From the NCBI RefSeq assembly GCF_023910625.1, contig NZ_JAAVVW010000003.1:1364001-1428000 (forward strand): a stretch of DNA of 64,000 bases, in the 5' to 3' direction. The translations under genes were made by a program, and so were the position numbers. Source of the stretch: Limnohabitans sp. GTDB taxonomy: Bacteria > Pseudomonadota > Gammaproteobacteria > Burkholderiales > Burkholderiaceae_C. The stretch's first letter is position 1, and each line of letters starts with the position of its first letter. Positions 36,424 to 44,927 of this stretch are shown piece by piece. The notes under the pieces were generated by a model. That model was not told where the DNA came from. It worked only from the letters and a program-made list of their open reading frames with translations, and did not search any database.

Positions 36424-37248
36424 TCAAGCCGCCCAGGTCACCAAGCCGGTGTAGCTGGTGCCCAGCACCACCAGACCGAACACGATCCGGTACCAGGCAA
36501 ACACCTCAAAGCTGTTGGTCGAGATGAATTTGAGCAACCAGCGCACACAGACCCAGGCGCTCAAAAACGAAAACACCAAACCCACCGCAAACATGGGCAC
36601 ATCGGCCATGCTGAGCAATGCGCGGTCTTTGTACAGGCTGTAAGCCCCCGCGCCAATCAGCGTGGGGATGGCCAGGTAAAAAGAAAAATCGGTCGCCGCC
36701 TTGCGCGACATGCCCAGCAACATGCCGCCGATGATGGTTGCGCCGCTTCGGCTGGTGCCCGGAATCATGGCCAGGCACTGCACCAGGCCCACCTTGAGCG
36801 CATCTTGCCAACGCATGTCTTCCACCTCGCCGATGTGCACCGCCACGGCCTGCCTGCGCTCGGCCCACAAAATGATGAAACCGCCAATGATGAAACTGGT
36901 GGCCACCACCTCGGGCGTGAACAGGTTCGCCTTGATGGCCTTGCCAAACATCAAGCCCAGGATCACGGCAGGCACAAAGGCGATGAACACATTCAGCGCA
37001 AAGCGCTGGGCATCGGCACTGTGCGGCAAAGCGCGCACCGTGCTGCTGATCTTTTGCCAATACACAATGATCACCGCCAAAATAGCGCCCGTCTGGATGG
37101 CGATATCGAACACCTTGGCCTTGTCATCGTCAAAGCCCAGCAAGGCCCCGGCCAAAATCAAATGCCCGGTGGACGAGATCGGCAAGAACTCGGTCAGCCC
37201 CTCGACCACGCCCATCACGGCGGCTTTCAACAACAACATCAGGTCCAC
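36424..37248 (-). CDS. uppP: Undecaprenyl-diphosphatase UppP (BacA)
   Basis: Recycles the lipid carrier of peptidoglycan synthesis by removing a phosphate from undecaprenyl diphosphate. The 274-residue membrane protein has the two active-site motifs [18 protein letters not shown] and [17 protein letters not shown] and about eight spans. It confers bacitracin tolerance when overexpressed. The 240 bp upstream hold no gene. Confidence 0.95.
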   Translation of the reverse strand: MDLMLLLKAAVMGVVEGLTEFLPISSTGHLILAGALLGFDDDKAKVFDIAIQTGAILAVIIVYWQKISSTVRALPHSADAQRFALNVFIAFVPAVILGLMFGKAIKANLFTPEVVATSFIIGGFIILWAERRQAVAVHIGEVEDMRWQDALKVGLVQCLAMIPGTSRSGATIIGGMLLGMSRKAATDFSFYLAIPTLIGAGAYSLYKDRALLSMADVPMFAVGLVFSFLSAWVCVRWLLKFISTNSFEVFAWYRIVFGLVVLGTSYTGLVTWAA

Positions 37249-37485
37249 AAACGCTCCTCGAAAAATCTGGGGGGATTATCGCGACATTCGCGCACCGTTG
37301 TCCGCACACGCCGCGATCCATGCATTTCACGCAGCCCAATCAGCGTTTCATCGCATCCCGCTTTTCACAAGGTCTGACTGGATCGATATTTCACCCCATC
37401 ACAGCGCCCCTATCCCGAATGCAGCGCCGTGAGGGGCCACCCCACTGAGGTGGCCGTTGTGTCAATTCCGAACAATGGAAAAACC

Positions 37486-37980
37486 ATGAACAACCAGACC
37501 ATCCGTCCCATCACACCCCACACACGCCCCCAGTCACCACGCAGTCTGACTGTGCTGCTGGGCCAAGGCTGCGTCCTCCTCGCCCTGGCCGCCAGCGTTC
37601 TACCCGCCCAGGCCGCCGACATCACCGTCGATATCCAGCCCTTGCCCAGCAGCGAGGGCTGGGTCATGGTTTCCTTGTTTGAGCGTTCGGCTGACTACCC
37701 TCATAACATCCGCTACGGCCAGCGAATCGCGGCCAGTCGTCAAGTGGCGGGGCAGCCACTCCAGTTGGTGTTCACCCAGCTGCAGCCCGGGCGATATGCC
37801 CTCTCGGCCTACCAGGACAAAGACGGCAACGGCAAGCTCAACACCAACCTGATGGGCATACCCAACGAGCCGGTTGGCTTTTCCAACAACGCCAAGGCCT
37901 CGTTTGGCCAGCCCAGCTTTGACAGCGCGGCATTTGAAGTCGGCCCGCAAGGTGCCCGCGTCAATCTGACACTGCAATGA
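37486..37980 (+). CDS. Secreted DUF2141 protein
   Basis: A 164-residue exported protein. A hydrophobic segment (LLGQGCVLLALAASVLPAQA) at about 27-46 with AQA before ADITVDIQPLP gives a plausible signal peptide with a long n-region. The mature part shows the DUF2141 pattern: GWVMVSLFER, FTQLQPGRYALSAYQDKDGNGKLNTN, GIPNEPVGFSNNA. The ATG at 37486 is preceded by ATGGAAAAACC. The next gene starts at or just after its stop. Function unknown; DUF2141 proteins often sit beside carotenoid or lipid genes. Confidence 0.82.
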   Translation: MNNQTIRPITPHTRPQSPRSLTVLLGQGCVLLALAASVLPAQAADITVDIQPLPSSEGWVMVSLFERSADYPHNIRYGQRIAASRQVAGQPLQLVFTQLQPGRYALSAYQDKDGNGKLNTNLMGIPNEPVGFSNNAKASFGQPSFDSAAFEVGPQGARVNLTLQ

Positions 37981-37988
37981 GGACCGCC

Positions 37989-39506
37989 ATGCAATCCACA
38001 AACACCTCATGGAACCGACGCCAATGGCTAGGCGCTTTGGCAGCCTTGGGACTGGGCAGTCTGACCAGCCCTCGCGCCCATGCCGCCACCGCCGAAACAG
38101 CCTGGCACAGCAGCTACGCGCCATTCGATGCGCCCGGGTTCAAGGGCAGTCTGCAAACCGAGCGCCTGCCGGTGCAGGGCCAGCTACCCGCCGAACTGCG
38201 CGGCACGCTGTACCGCAACGGACCCGCCCGCTTTGGACATGGCAGCAGCCGCCTGACGCACTGGTTTGACGGCGACGGCATGCTGCAAGCGCTGCGCATC
38301 GATGGCGGCCAGGTCAGCCACCAAGGCCAACTGCTGGACACCCCCAAGGCCGCACAAGAACTCGCTGCGGGCCGCTTTTTGTATGGTGGTTTTGGCAGCA
38401 CCGTGGCCCATTCACTGCCCGTGACGCAGCCCGATGTCATCAACCCCGCCAACATCAACTTGCTGTCCATGGACCAGGGACGCAAGCTCTATGCCCTGTG
38501 GGAAGCGGGTTCAGCACTGGAGGTTTACCCAGACACCCTGAAAAGCGTGGGCTTCAAGGTCTGGTCGCCCGAAACCGCAGGCGCACCGTTTTCGGCCCAC
38601 CCCCGGGTGGCCCCTGACGGCACAGTCTGGAACTTTGGCTACATGCCCGGCACCGGCAAACTGCTGATCTACCAGATCGCATCCAACGGCCAACTGCAAC
38701 GCCAAACAGTCATCACCGTGCCCAATGCCGACATGGTGCACGACTTTGCCATCACCGAGCGGCATCTGGTCTTCTTGTTGCAGCCGCTGAAATATGAACG
38801 CCCCGCATCTGGCCTGCCCAACTTGCTGGCAGGCATGCGCTGGGACCCACAAGCACCCATGATCGCCTGCGTTGTTGCCATGGCCGACTGGCACACCACA
38901 CTGATCGAGATGCCCAACAGCGGCCTTTTCCATCTGGGCAACGCCTTTGAGCGCGGCGATCGCATCCACCTGAGCTATGTGCACCACAAAGACATCCTGC
39001 GCATGCGCAGCTTTGACGTATCGCCTGGATTGCCACGCCAAGAACCGCTGGACACCACGTGGACCGAGGTCGAACTGCACACCGCCCGCCGCCGCGCCAC
39101 CGTACGCCCCACAGACCTGCGGCTGGTCGAGTTTCCTCGCTTTGATCCGCGCCGCGTAGGCCTGCCCCAGAAACTCACGGTCATGCTTCAATACACCCAG
39201 GCTCCGGGGCTCCTATTGGGCTTCAGCACCGTGCTGACCACCGACGGCCAGCGTACCCAGCGCCACGACTACGGCACAGACTGGCTGGCCGAAGAACATG
39301 TCTATGTGCCCCACCCACACAAGACCGATGAAAACGCGGGCTGGGTGCTGGGCACCGCCTACCACTGGCCCACCGAAAAAACCACGCTCTCGGTCTTCAA
39401 TGCAGGTCAGATCAGCGCCGGCCCCGTGGCCCGGGTGCAACTGCCTTATGGTTTGCCGCTGGGTTTACACGGGCAATTTGTCGCCCTTTCAGCTCAGCGC
39501 ACCTGA
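37989..39506 (+). CDS. Carotenoid oxygenase family protein (Tat-exported)
   Basis: A 505-residue beta-propeller of the RPE65/carotenoid cleavage family. Iron-ligand regions are SAHPRVAPDGTVWNFG, MVHDFAITERHLVFL and GNAFERGDRIHLSYVHH, plus the C-terminal LGLHGQFV. The N-terminus has a twin-arginine signal (NRRQWLGALAALGLGSL, then AHA). Start 37989 is chosen because GAGGA lies 5 bases before it; an ATG at 37977 overlaps the DUF2141 stop. It would cleave a polyene in the periplasm. No carotenoid synthesis gene is visible. Confidence 0.87.
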   Translation: MQSTNTSWNRRQWLGALAALGLGSLTSPRAHAATAETAWHSSYAPFDAPGFKGSLQTERLPVQGQLPAELRGTLYRNGPARFGHGSSRLTHWFDGDGMLQALRIDGGQVSHQGQLLDTPKAAQELAAGRFLYGGFGSTVAHSLPVTQPDVINPANINLLSMDQGRKLYALWEAGSALEVYPDTLKSVGFKVWSPETAGAPFSAHPRVAPDGTVWNFGYMPGTGKLLIYQIASNGQLQRQTVITVPNADMVHDFAITERHLVFLLQPLKYERPASGLPNLLAGMRWDPQAPMIACVVAMADWHTTLIEMPNSGLFHLGNAFERGDRIHLSYVHHKDILRMRSFDVSPGLPRQEPLDTTWTEVELHTARRRATVRPTDLRLVEFPRFDPRRVGLPQKLTVMLQYTQAPGLLLGFSTVLTTDGQRTQRHDYGTDWLAEEHVYVPHPHKTDENAGWVLGTAYHWPTEKTTLSVFNAGQISAGPVARVQLPYGLPLGLHGQFVALSAQRT

Positions 39507-39545
39507 GCAGATCGCGTTATTCTTTAGGCAAAAGATCTCTCGGCC

Positions 39546-40679
39546 ATGAACACAAACACCCTTCTTGCCTGGCTCCCGCCCCATCACCGACGCCCCTTGC
39601 TGCAGCGCCTGCTGATCGTGTGGGGCGTGGCTTTGTTGATCGGCTTGGGCACCTGGATCAGTAGCCGGGCCGACGGGCACCCCAGCACCTTGGATGTGTC
39701 GCTGGTTTACGCCTACGCCATCTCCACCTTCGTTTGGCTGCTGACCGATGTGCCGCGCTTTGCCTTCAAACGCCTGCTGCGCTCACAAGCGCCCTACTAC
39801 TGGCCGCCTGCGCTGCCCGCCACACTCATGCTGTTGGTGGGCATTCCGCTGGGCTTTGTGCTGGGCAGACTGTTGGGCGATGCCTATTCGGGCAGGTCCA
39901 CCTGGGATTTGCTTGAACACAACCAAAGCCGTTTTGTGGGCCTGATGGTCACCGCCATCGCCATCAGCTTTGCCTTCGTCGCGTATTTCACCCAACGCGG
40001 CAAGGCCGAATCGCTGGCCAACGAGGTGACACAGGCGCAACTCATGCTGCTCCAATCGCAGCTGGAGCCGCACATGCTGTTCAACACGCTGGCGCATTTG
40101 CGGGCACTGATCGGGCAAGACACCGCGCGCGCCCACGCCATGCTCGACCACTTGAACGACTATTTGCGCACCACGCTGCAGGCCACGCGACTGCCCGTGC
40201 ACCAAGCGCTGCACCCGCTGGGCGACGAATTCTCTCGTCTGGGCGACTACCTGAGCCTCATGGCGATCCGCATGGGGCCACGCATGGCGTTTGAGCTGGA
40301 CTTGCCCGATGCCTTGACCAAAGCGCCCGTGCCGCGCTTCATCCTGCAGCCCTTGGTAGAAAACGCCATCCGCCACGGCCTGGAGCCACAGGTCAGCGGT
40401 GGCCGCATCGAGGTACAGGCCCGCGCTGAGGGTGCGCTGCTGCTGCTGACGGTGCGAGACAACGGCTTGGGCATCAGCGAACTGACGCTGGCCGAATCGG
40501 CCCGCCCTTTGACGCTCATCACCGACCGCCCCAGCGCATCCTGGGGCCTGAGCCATGTGCGCCAGCGCCTGCACACCCTGTATGGCGAACGCGCCGGCAT
40601 GCACATCAGCCCCTTGCCCACGGGGGGCACCTGCGTGGTGCTGACATTGCCTTTAGACAACCCGCATGACAAAGCATGA
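39546..40679 (+). CDS. LytS/YehU-type sensor histidine kinase
   Basis: A 377-residue membrane kinase. About four spans occupy the first 150 residues; then comes the His_kinase domain with the phospho-acceptor motif LEPHMLFNTLAHLRAL, and an ATPase domain with LVENAIRHGLEP (N box) and LTVRDNGLGI. It partners the LytTR response regulator 123 bp downstream, with a palindromic repeat between the two. The signal is not known. Confidence 0.9.
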   Translation: MNTNTLLAWLPPHHRRPLLQRLLIVWGVALLIGLGTWISSRADGHPSTLDVSLVYAYAISTFVWLLTDVPRFAFKRLLRSQAPYYWPPALPATLMLLVGIPLGFVLGRLLGDAYSGRSTWDLLEHNQSRFVGLMVTAIAISFAFVAYFTQRGKAESLANEVTQAQLMLLQSQLEPHMLFNTLAHLRALIGQDTARAHAMLDHLNDYLRTTLQATRLPVHQALHPLGDEFSRLGDYLSLMAIRMGPRMAFELDLPDALTKAPVPRFILQPLVENAIRHGLEPQVSGGRIEVQARAEGALLLLTVRDNGLGISELTLAESARPLTLITDRPSASWGLSHVRQRLHTLYGERAGMHISPLPTGGTCVVLTLPLDNPHDKA

Positions 40680-40707
40680 AATGCGGCCCCCCACTGCGCG
40701 TTCTTTT

Positions 40708-40783
40708 TGTAGGAGCCCACCCCTGTGGGCGATGGGCGTGGCACACGCCCTGAAAACCATCGCCCACAGGGTGGGCTCCTACA
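40708..40783. repeat. Palindromic interspersed repeat, copy 3 (most complete)
   Basis: A 76-bp near-perfect inverted repeat: TGTAGGAGCCCACCCCTGTG and its complement close to the right end (TGGGCTCCTACA), with a smaller inner palindrome around GGGCGTGGCACACGCCC. It stands between the kinase and response-regulator genes. It resembles REP/MITE-type elements and could fold into a long hairpin in RNA. Confidence 0.85.
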
Positions 40784-40802
40784 AAGACAAAATAGCCACC
40801 CC

Positions 40803-41618
40803 ATGAACACCCCCGCTACCGCACTCATTGCCGAAGACGAGCCGCTGCTGGCCCAAACCCTGCAAAACGAACTGCACGCCCTGTGGCCCGCGCTGCGCGT
40901 GCTGGCCACGGCGGGCGACGGCCTGAGCGCTGTGCAACTGGCGCTGCAACACCGCCCCGACGTGCTGTTTTTTGACATCCGCATGCCGGGCCAAACCGGG
41001 CTGGAGGCTGCGGCCGAACTGGCCGAAGAATGGCCCGAAACCAAGCCTTTTCCGCTGTTGGTGTTTGTGACGGCTTATGACCAATACGCCCTGGCCGCGT
41101 TTGATGCGCAGGCGGTGGACTACGTGCTCAAACCCGTGCGTGCTGACCGGCTGGCCCAAACCGTGGCGCGGCTGCAATACGGCCTGCGCCAGCGCCAGCC
41201 CGGTCCCCAAACCAGCGAGCAACTGGACCCGGTGCTCCAGCAACTGCGCGCCTTGCTGAGCGCGCCCACCGACGCCGCCAAACCCGCAGCGCCCTTGCAG
41301 CTGCTGCAAGCCAGCGTGGGCAACCAACTGCGCATGGTGCCCGTGGCCGATGTGCTGCACCTGGAAGCGGCCGACAAATACGTGCGCGTGTTCACCACCG
41401 ACGGCGCAGAAGTGCTGCTGCGCACCCCATTGAAGGAACTCATGCAGCGGCTCGATGCGCAAGTGTTCTGGCAAATCCATCGGGGCTCTGTGGTGCGCGC
41501 CACCGCCATCGAATCGGTCACCCGCGACGAATCGGGGCGTTTGAGTTTGCGCCTGAAGGGCCTGCCTACACGGCTGAGCGTGAGCCGCCTTTACGCGCAT
41601 TTGTTCAAAGCGATGTGA
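40803..41618 (+). CDS. LytTR-family response regulator
   Basis: A 271-residue regulator from the ATG at 40803; the open frame upstream runs through the repeat. The receiver domain has the acidic pair AEDEP, the phosphorylated aspartate in DVLFFDIRMPGQTG, FVTAYDQYALAAF and YVLKPV. The LytTR DNA-binding domain holds DVLHLEAADKYVRVFTTDG, FWQIHRGSVVRA and RLSVSRLYAHLF. It is the partner of the preceding kinase. Confidence 0.92.
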   Translation: MNTPATALIAEDEPLLAQTLQNELHALWPALRVLATAGDGLSAVQLALQHRPDVLFFDIRMPGQTGLEAAAELAEEWPETKPFPLLVFVTAYDQYALAAFDAQAVDYVLKPVRADRLAQTVARLQYGLRQRQPGPQTSEQLDPVLQQLRALLSAPTDAAKPAAPLQLLQASVGNQLRMVPVADVLHLEAADKYVRVFTTDGAEVLLRTPLKELMQRLDAQVFWQIHRGSVVRATAIESVTRDESGRLSLRLKGLPTRLSVSRLYAHLFKAM

Positions 41619-41717
41619 ACCTGTAACAGTGTGCAAAAGCGGGGTGAGCTTACAGAGGCAAATACAAAGTGTTGAATAATTCAACAGCACCCAGCAACTG
41701 ATTGCCAACAGAGCCCC

Positions 41718-43058
41718 ATGCATCACGCACCCCTCTCCCTCGCCTTATCTCGTCAACGACTCACCCGTCGCCACGCTTTGTGGTTGCTCGGTGCCAGCGT
41801 ATCGGCCACCAGTCTTGGGGCCTTGCAAGGTTGCGCTCAATCGCCCATCACGGGTGAACGTATCTTGGTCGGCATGTCCGAGGTGCAAGAGCGTGCCATC
41901 GATGCACAACAGGCTCCGCACCAATTTTCTGAAGACCTCGGTGCTATCCAAGACCCTGCTGTGAACCGCTACGTCAGCGAACTCGGGCGCGAACTGCACA
42001 CCCGCTCACACCGCCCCGACATGCCCTACAACTACCGGGTGCTGAACGCCAATTACGTGAATGCCTACACATTCCCCGCAGGCGCCATGGGTGTGACGCG
42101 TGGCATTTTGGTGGCCATGAAGGACGAAGCCGAACTCGCTGCGCTGTTGGGTCACGAAATTGGCCACGTCACCGCACGCCACTCCGCACAGCGCAGCGGA
42201 CAAGGTTTGTTGGCCAACGTGACCTTGATGGGCGTGGCGTTGACGGCCAACGAACAATGGGGCAACTTGGCCATGCTGGGCGGACAAATTGGGGCCAGCG
42301 CGCTGTTGGCCTCGTATTCGCGCGACAACGAGCGCGAGGCCGATGCCTTGGGCCAAGCCTACATGGTGCGCAGCGGCTATCCGGCCAGTGGCATGGTGCG
42401 CTTGCACCAACTCCTGCTCAACGAAGAAAAGCAAGCCCCCAGCCTCTTGCAAACCATGTTCAGCTCGCACCCCATGAGCGCCGAGCGCGTCGCCACCGCC
42501 GAGCGTTTGGCCAGCACGCAATACGCCAACACCAGCGGCCTGCCCACCCGGCGCGAACGCTTCATGGACAGCACGGCCAGCGTGCGCCGCATCCAACCCA
42601 CCATCGAAGCCTGCCAACGCGGCGAAACCGCGATGAGCCGCAAACAACTGCCCCAAGCCCAAGCGGCGTTTGCCCAAGCCATCAAAGCCACACCCAGAGA
42701 CTACGCCGCCCACATCCGCATGGCCCAATGCTTGCAGGCCATGGGCAAACCCCAAGAGGCGCGTGCTTACGCACAAACTGGCCAAAGCATTTATCCGCAA
42801 GAAGCCCAAGCGCAAAAAATCTCGGGTGTGTTGGCCTTGCAACTCAAGCAACCCCAGCAGGCCTACCAAGACCTGACCCGCTTCGACCAAACGCTACCGG
42901 GCGACCCTGGCATCACGTTCTTGCGCGGGGTTGCCCTTGAGGGCACCGGTAACCGGCAAGACGCTGCTGTGTTGTACCGCCGCTTTTTACAAGCCAGCAA
43001 CCAAGGGCAGGCCGCGCAATACGCCGCCACCCGTTTGCAAGCTTGGGGCGTCAGATAA
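41718..43058 (+). CDS. M48-family metalloprotease with TPR tail (BepA-like)
   Basis: A 446-residue periplasmic zinc protease. HEIGHVTARHSAQ is the HExxH site, with NEREADALGQAYM supplying the third ligand. An N-terminal signal with a lipobox-like LQGC near residue 39 suggests a lipoprotein. The C-terminal 150 residues form TPR-like repeats (AAFAQAIKATPRDYAAHIRMAQCL). This matches BepA/YfgC, which controls outer-membrane protein assembly. Confidence 0.9.
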   Translation: MHHAPLSLALSRQRLTRRHALWLLGASVSATSLGALQGCAQSPITGERILVGMSEVQERAIDAQQAPHQFSEDLGAIQDPAVNRYVSELGRELHTRSHRPDMPYNYRVLNANYVNAYTFPAGAMGVTRGILVAMKDEAELAALLGHEIGHVTARHSAQRSGQGLLANVTLMGVALTANEQWGNLAMLGGQIGASALLASYSRDNEREADALGQAYMVRSGYPASGMVRLHQLLLNEEKQAPSLLQTMFSSHPMSAERVATAERLASTQYANTSGLPTRRERFMDSTASVRRIQPTIEACQRGETAMSRKQLPQAQAAFAQAIKATPRDYAAHIRMAQCLQAMGKPQEARAYAQTGQSIYPQEAQAQKISGVLALQLKQPQQAYQDLTRFDQTLPGDPGITFLRGVALEGTGNRQDAAVLYRRFLQASNQGQAAQYAATRLQAWGVR

Positions 43059-43068
43059 AAAGCCCCCG

Positions 43069-43584
43069 GTGTCTGATCCATCCCTCCAAAAAATCGCCCG
43101 CTTCGGCGCCTTCGCCATCGCCGCCGTATGGCTGGCCGTAGCCGGGGTGCTGTATTTGGTGTTTGAGCGCATCGAGCAAAACCGCCAAGCCAGCCTCAAG
43201 CCCTATGCGCTCAGCTCGGGCGACCTGGTCATCCCGCGCCAGCGCGACGGGCATTTTCATGTCGAGGGCGAAGTCAACCGCCAGCCCGTCACGTTTTTGG
43301 TGGACACCGGGGCCAGCCATGTGAGCGTGAGCCAGGCGCTGGCCACACAAGCTGGGCTGCCTGCGGGCCAAAGCATCACCTTGCACACCGCCAACGGCCA
43401 GCGCCCCGGCCAACTGGTGCGCAGCGTGCCCGTGCGGGCGGGCCACCTGGTGCTCAACGACGCCAGCGTCACCGTGGGCCTGAGCGGCCTGCAGCCCAAC
43501 CAAGCCCTGCTGGGCCAAGCCTTCCTCAAACACTTCGACGTGGAAATCCGGCGCGACGAGATGGTGCTGCGCCAGAGGCCCTGA
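43069..43584 (+). CDS. Retropepsin-like aspartic protease (TIGR02281 type)
   Basis: A 171-residue protein with one N-terminal membrane span (GAFAIAAVWLAVAGVLYLVF) and a retroviral-protease-like domain: active site FLVDTGASHVSVS, then NGQRPGQLVRSV and QALLGQAFLKHFDVEI. Such proteins work as dimers in the periplasm. A GTG at 43069 is used as start; an earlier in-frame ATG lies deep in the protease gene upstream. Confidence 0.82.
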   Translation: MSDPSLQKIARFGAFAIAAVWLAVAGVLYLVFERIEQNRQASLKPYALSSGDLVIPRQRDGHFHVEGEVNRQPVTFLVDTGASHVSVSQALATQAGLPAGQSITLHTANGQRPGQLVRSVPVRAGHLVLNDASVTVGLSGLQPNQALLGQAFLKHFDVEIRRDEMVLRQRP

Positions 43585-43650
43585 AGCATCGGTGATGTGT
43601 TTTTGATCCGTGCAGACTGGGGTCGCAGAGATAAGGACAGGCGGCCACTT

Positions 43651-43710
43651 GTTTTACATTGCCAACCGTGCTACGGTTGCAAATCCGTACAACCCATCAG
43701 GATGTAAAAC
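43651..43710. promoter_or_regulatory. Inverted repeats in the AbrB/PIN promoter
   Basis: Two nested symmetries lie before the antitoxin: CAACCGT-GCT-ACGGTTG (43663-43679, perfect) and GTTTTACAT (43651-43659) matched by ATGTAAAAC (43702-43710). Antitoxins of this class usually repress their own operon through such sites. Confidence 0.45.
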
Positions 43711-43711
43711 C

Positions 43712-43918
43712 ATGACCACCGTGTCCGTCTCCCCCAAATTCCAAGTGGTGATCCCCAAAGAGATCCGCGAAGCGCTGCAGCTCTTTGCAGGGCAGCGCAT
43801 GGAGGTACGGCTCAACGACGGCAAAGTCGAGTTTGTGCCCGAGCAGTCGATCCTGTCCTACAAGGGGCGCTGGCCCGGCATCGACAGCACCGTGGTGCGC
43901 GACGCCGATCGGGTGTGA
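43712..43918 (+). CDS. AbrB/MazE-family antitoxin
   Basis: A 68-residue swapped-hairpin AbrB protein: VSVSPKFQVVIPKEIREALQ, LFAGQRMEVRLNDGKVEFVP. The ATG at 43712 follows AGGATG; the open frame extends upstream through the promoter. Its stop overlaps the toxin's possible GTG start. It would neutralise the PIN toxin and repress the operon. Confidence 0.88.
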   Translation: MTTVSVSPKFQVVIPKEIREALQLFAGQRMEVRLNDGKVEFVPEQSILSYKGRWPGIDSTVVRDADRV

Positions 43919-43920
43919 GC

Positions 43921-44322
43921 ATGGCACCCATCACCCGGCCAGAACGGCCATGGCATGTGGTGGACAGTTGCGGTTGGCTGGCCTTTTTTGGAGGCGAGGC
44001 CAATGCCCCGTTTTTTGAAGCCGCTTTTGCCAAACCCGACGTCTTGATCGTGCCGGCCCTCACCCTTTATGAAGTGGGCAAGCGCATGCTGCAAGAGCGC
44101 GGCGAGGATGCCGCCTTGGAGGCTTTGGCCGTGATGCAAAAAGGCCGGGTGGTCCAACTGGCACCCGCCGACTTGTTTGAAGCCGCCAAGACGGCCACCC
44201 AGCACAAACTGTCGATGGGCGACGCCATCATTTGGCAAACCGCACAAGTGCACACCGCCATGCTCTACACCCAGGATGCGGGCTTGCGCCACATGCCGCA
44301 TGTGTTGTTCAAAGCCAAGTGA
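43921..44322 (+). CDS. PIN-domain ribonuclease toxin (VapC-like)
   Basis: A 133-residue PIN protein with the acidic active-site residues in VVDSCGWLAFF, LTLYEVGKRM and LSMGDAIIWQTA, and a fourth position in YTQDAGL. These bind Mg and cut RNA. The ATG at 43921 lies 3 bp after the antitoxin stop; a GTG two codons earlier overlaps it. It forms a toxin-antitoxin pair with the AbrB protein. Confidence 0.87.
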   Translation: MAPITRPERPWHVVDSCGWLAFFGGEANAPFFEAAFAKPDVLIVPALTLYEVGKRMLQERGEDAALEALAVMQKGRVVQLAPADLFEAAKTATQHKLSMGDAIIWQTAQVHTAMLYTQDAGLRHMPHVLFKAK

Positions 44323-44347
44323 GCACCTGAACAAACAACGCAGCCGC

Positions 44348-44764
44348 TCAGTGCCGCTGCCACTGATCGCGCTGATCACGTTTCCCACGCCTGCCACCGC
44401 GCTCCTGCTCCTCCTCGCGGAACTGCCTGCGCTCTTGGCCACGCTGCCCACGGTCGTGCCCGTGGCCCCAAATTTGAGCAGGGGGATGAGCCCGGGGCAC
44501 GAACACCACACGAGGCGGGGGTGGCGGGACATAAATCACACGCGGTGGTGGGGGCGGGGCATAAATGACACGGGGCGGGCCGTAATAGACCGGACCAGGC
44601 ACACCCACATGGCCGTAAACCTGGGCATGGCCGATGCGCGAATGCACCGACACCGACGGCTCCACAAACACCGGGTGCGCGCAGCCCCCCTGCATCAAAG
44701 TCAGACCCAACAACCCGAACAAGGCCAGTGGCCTTGAAAACGACGACTTGAACGGAAAAAGCAT
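44348..44764 (-). CDS. Proline-rich putative lipoprotein
   Basis: A 138-residue exported protein with a lipobox (LTLMQGGC) after a hydrophobic signal, then a low-complexity region with repeats of the type PPRVIYVPPPPPRV, and a charged Arg/Gln/Glu-rich tail. AGAGGAAC precedes the ATG at 44764. Such proteins are common in Burkholderiales and lack a known function. Confidence 0.7.
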   Translation of the reverse strand: MLFPFKSSFSRPLALFGLLGLTLMQGGCAHPVFVEPSVSVHSRIGHAQVYGHVGVPGPVYYGPPRVIYAPPPPPRVIYVPPPPPRVVFVPRAHPPAQIWGHGHDRGQRGQERRQFREEEQERGGRRGKRDQRDQWQRH

Positions 44765-44927
44765 GACAAAGTTCCTCTGGTGACATTGGCTTTTCTTGAA
44801 AGCAGGCTCCTTGCCCCCTTTAGCGCGCCAGCCTGGGCTTTGGTGCACCGCCACTGCTTTACAGTGGTTTCCAGTCGTAACGGCGCGCACGCAGCCCGAC
44901 CCGCGCCAGCCCCTAAAATCAAGCGCT

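Noticed and set aside
44796..44927. Longer N-terminus for GlnS
   Set aside because: The added residues are unlike any synthetase and overlap the upstream region of the divergent lipoprotein gene.
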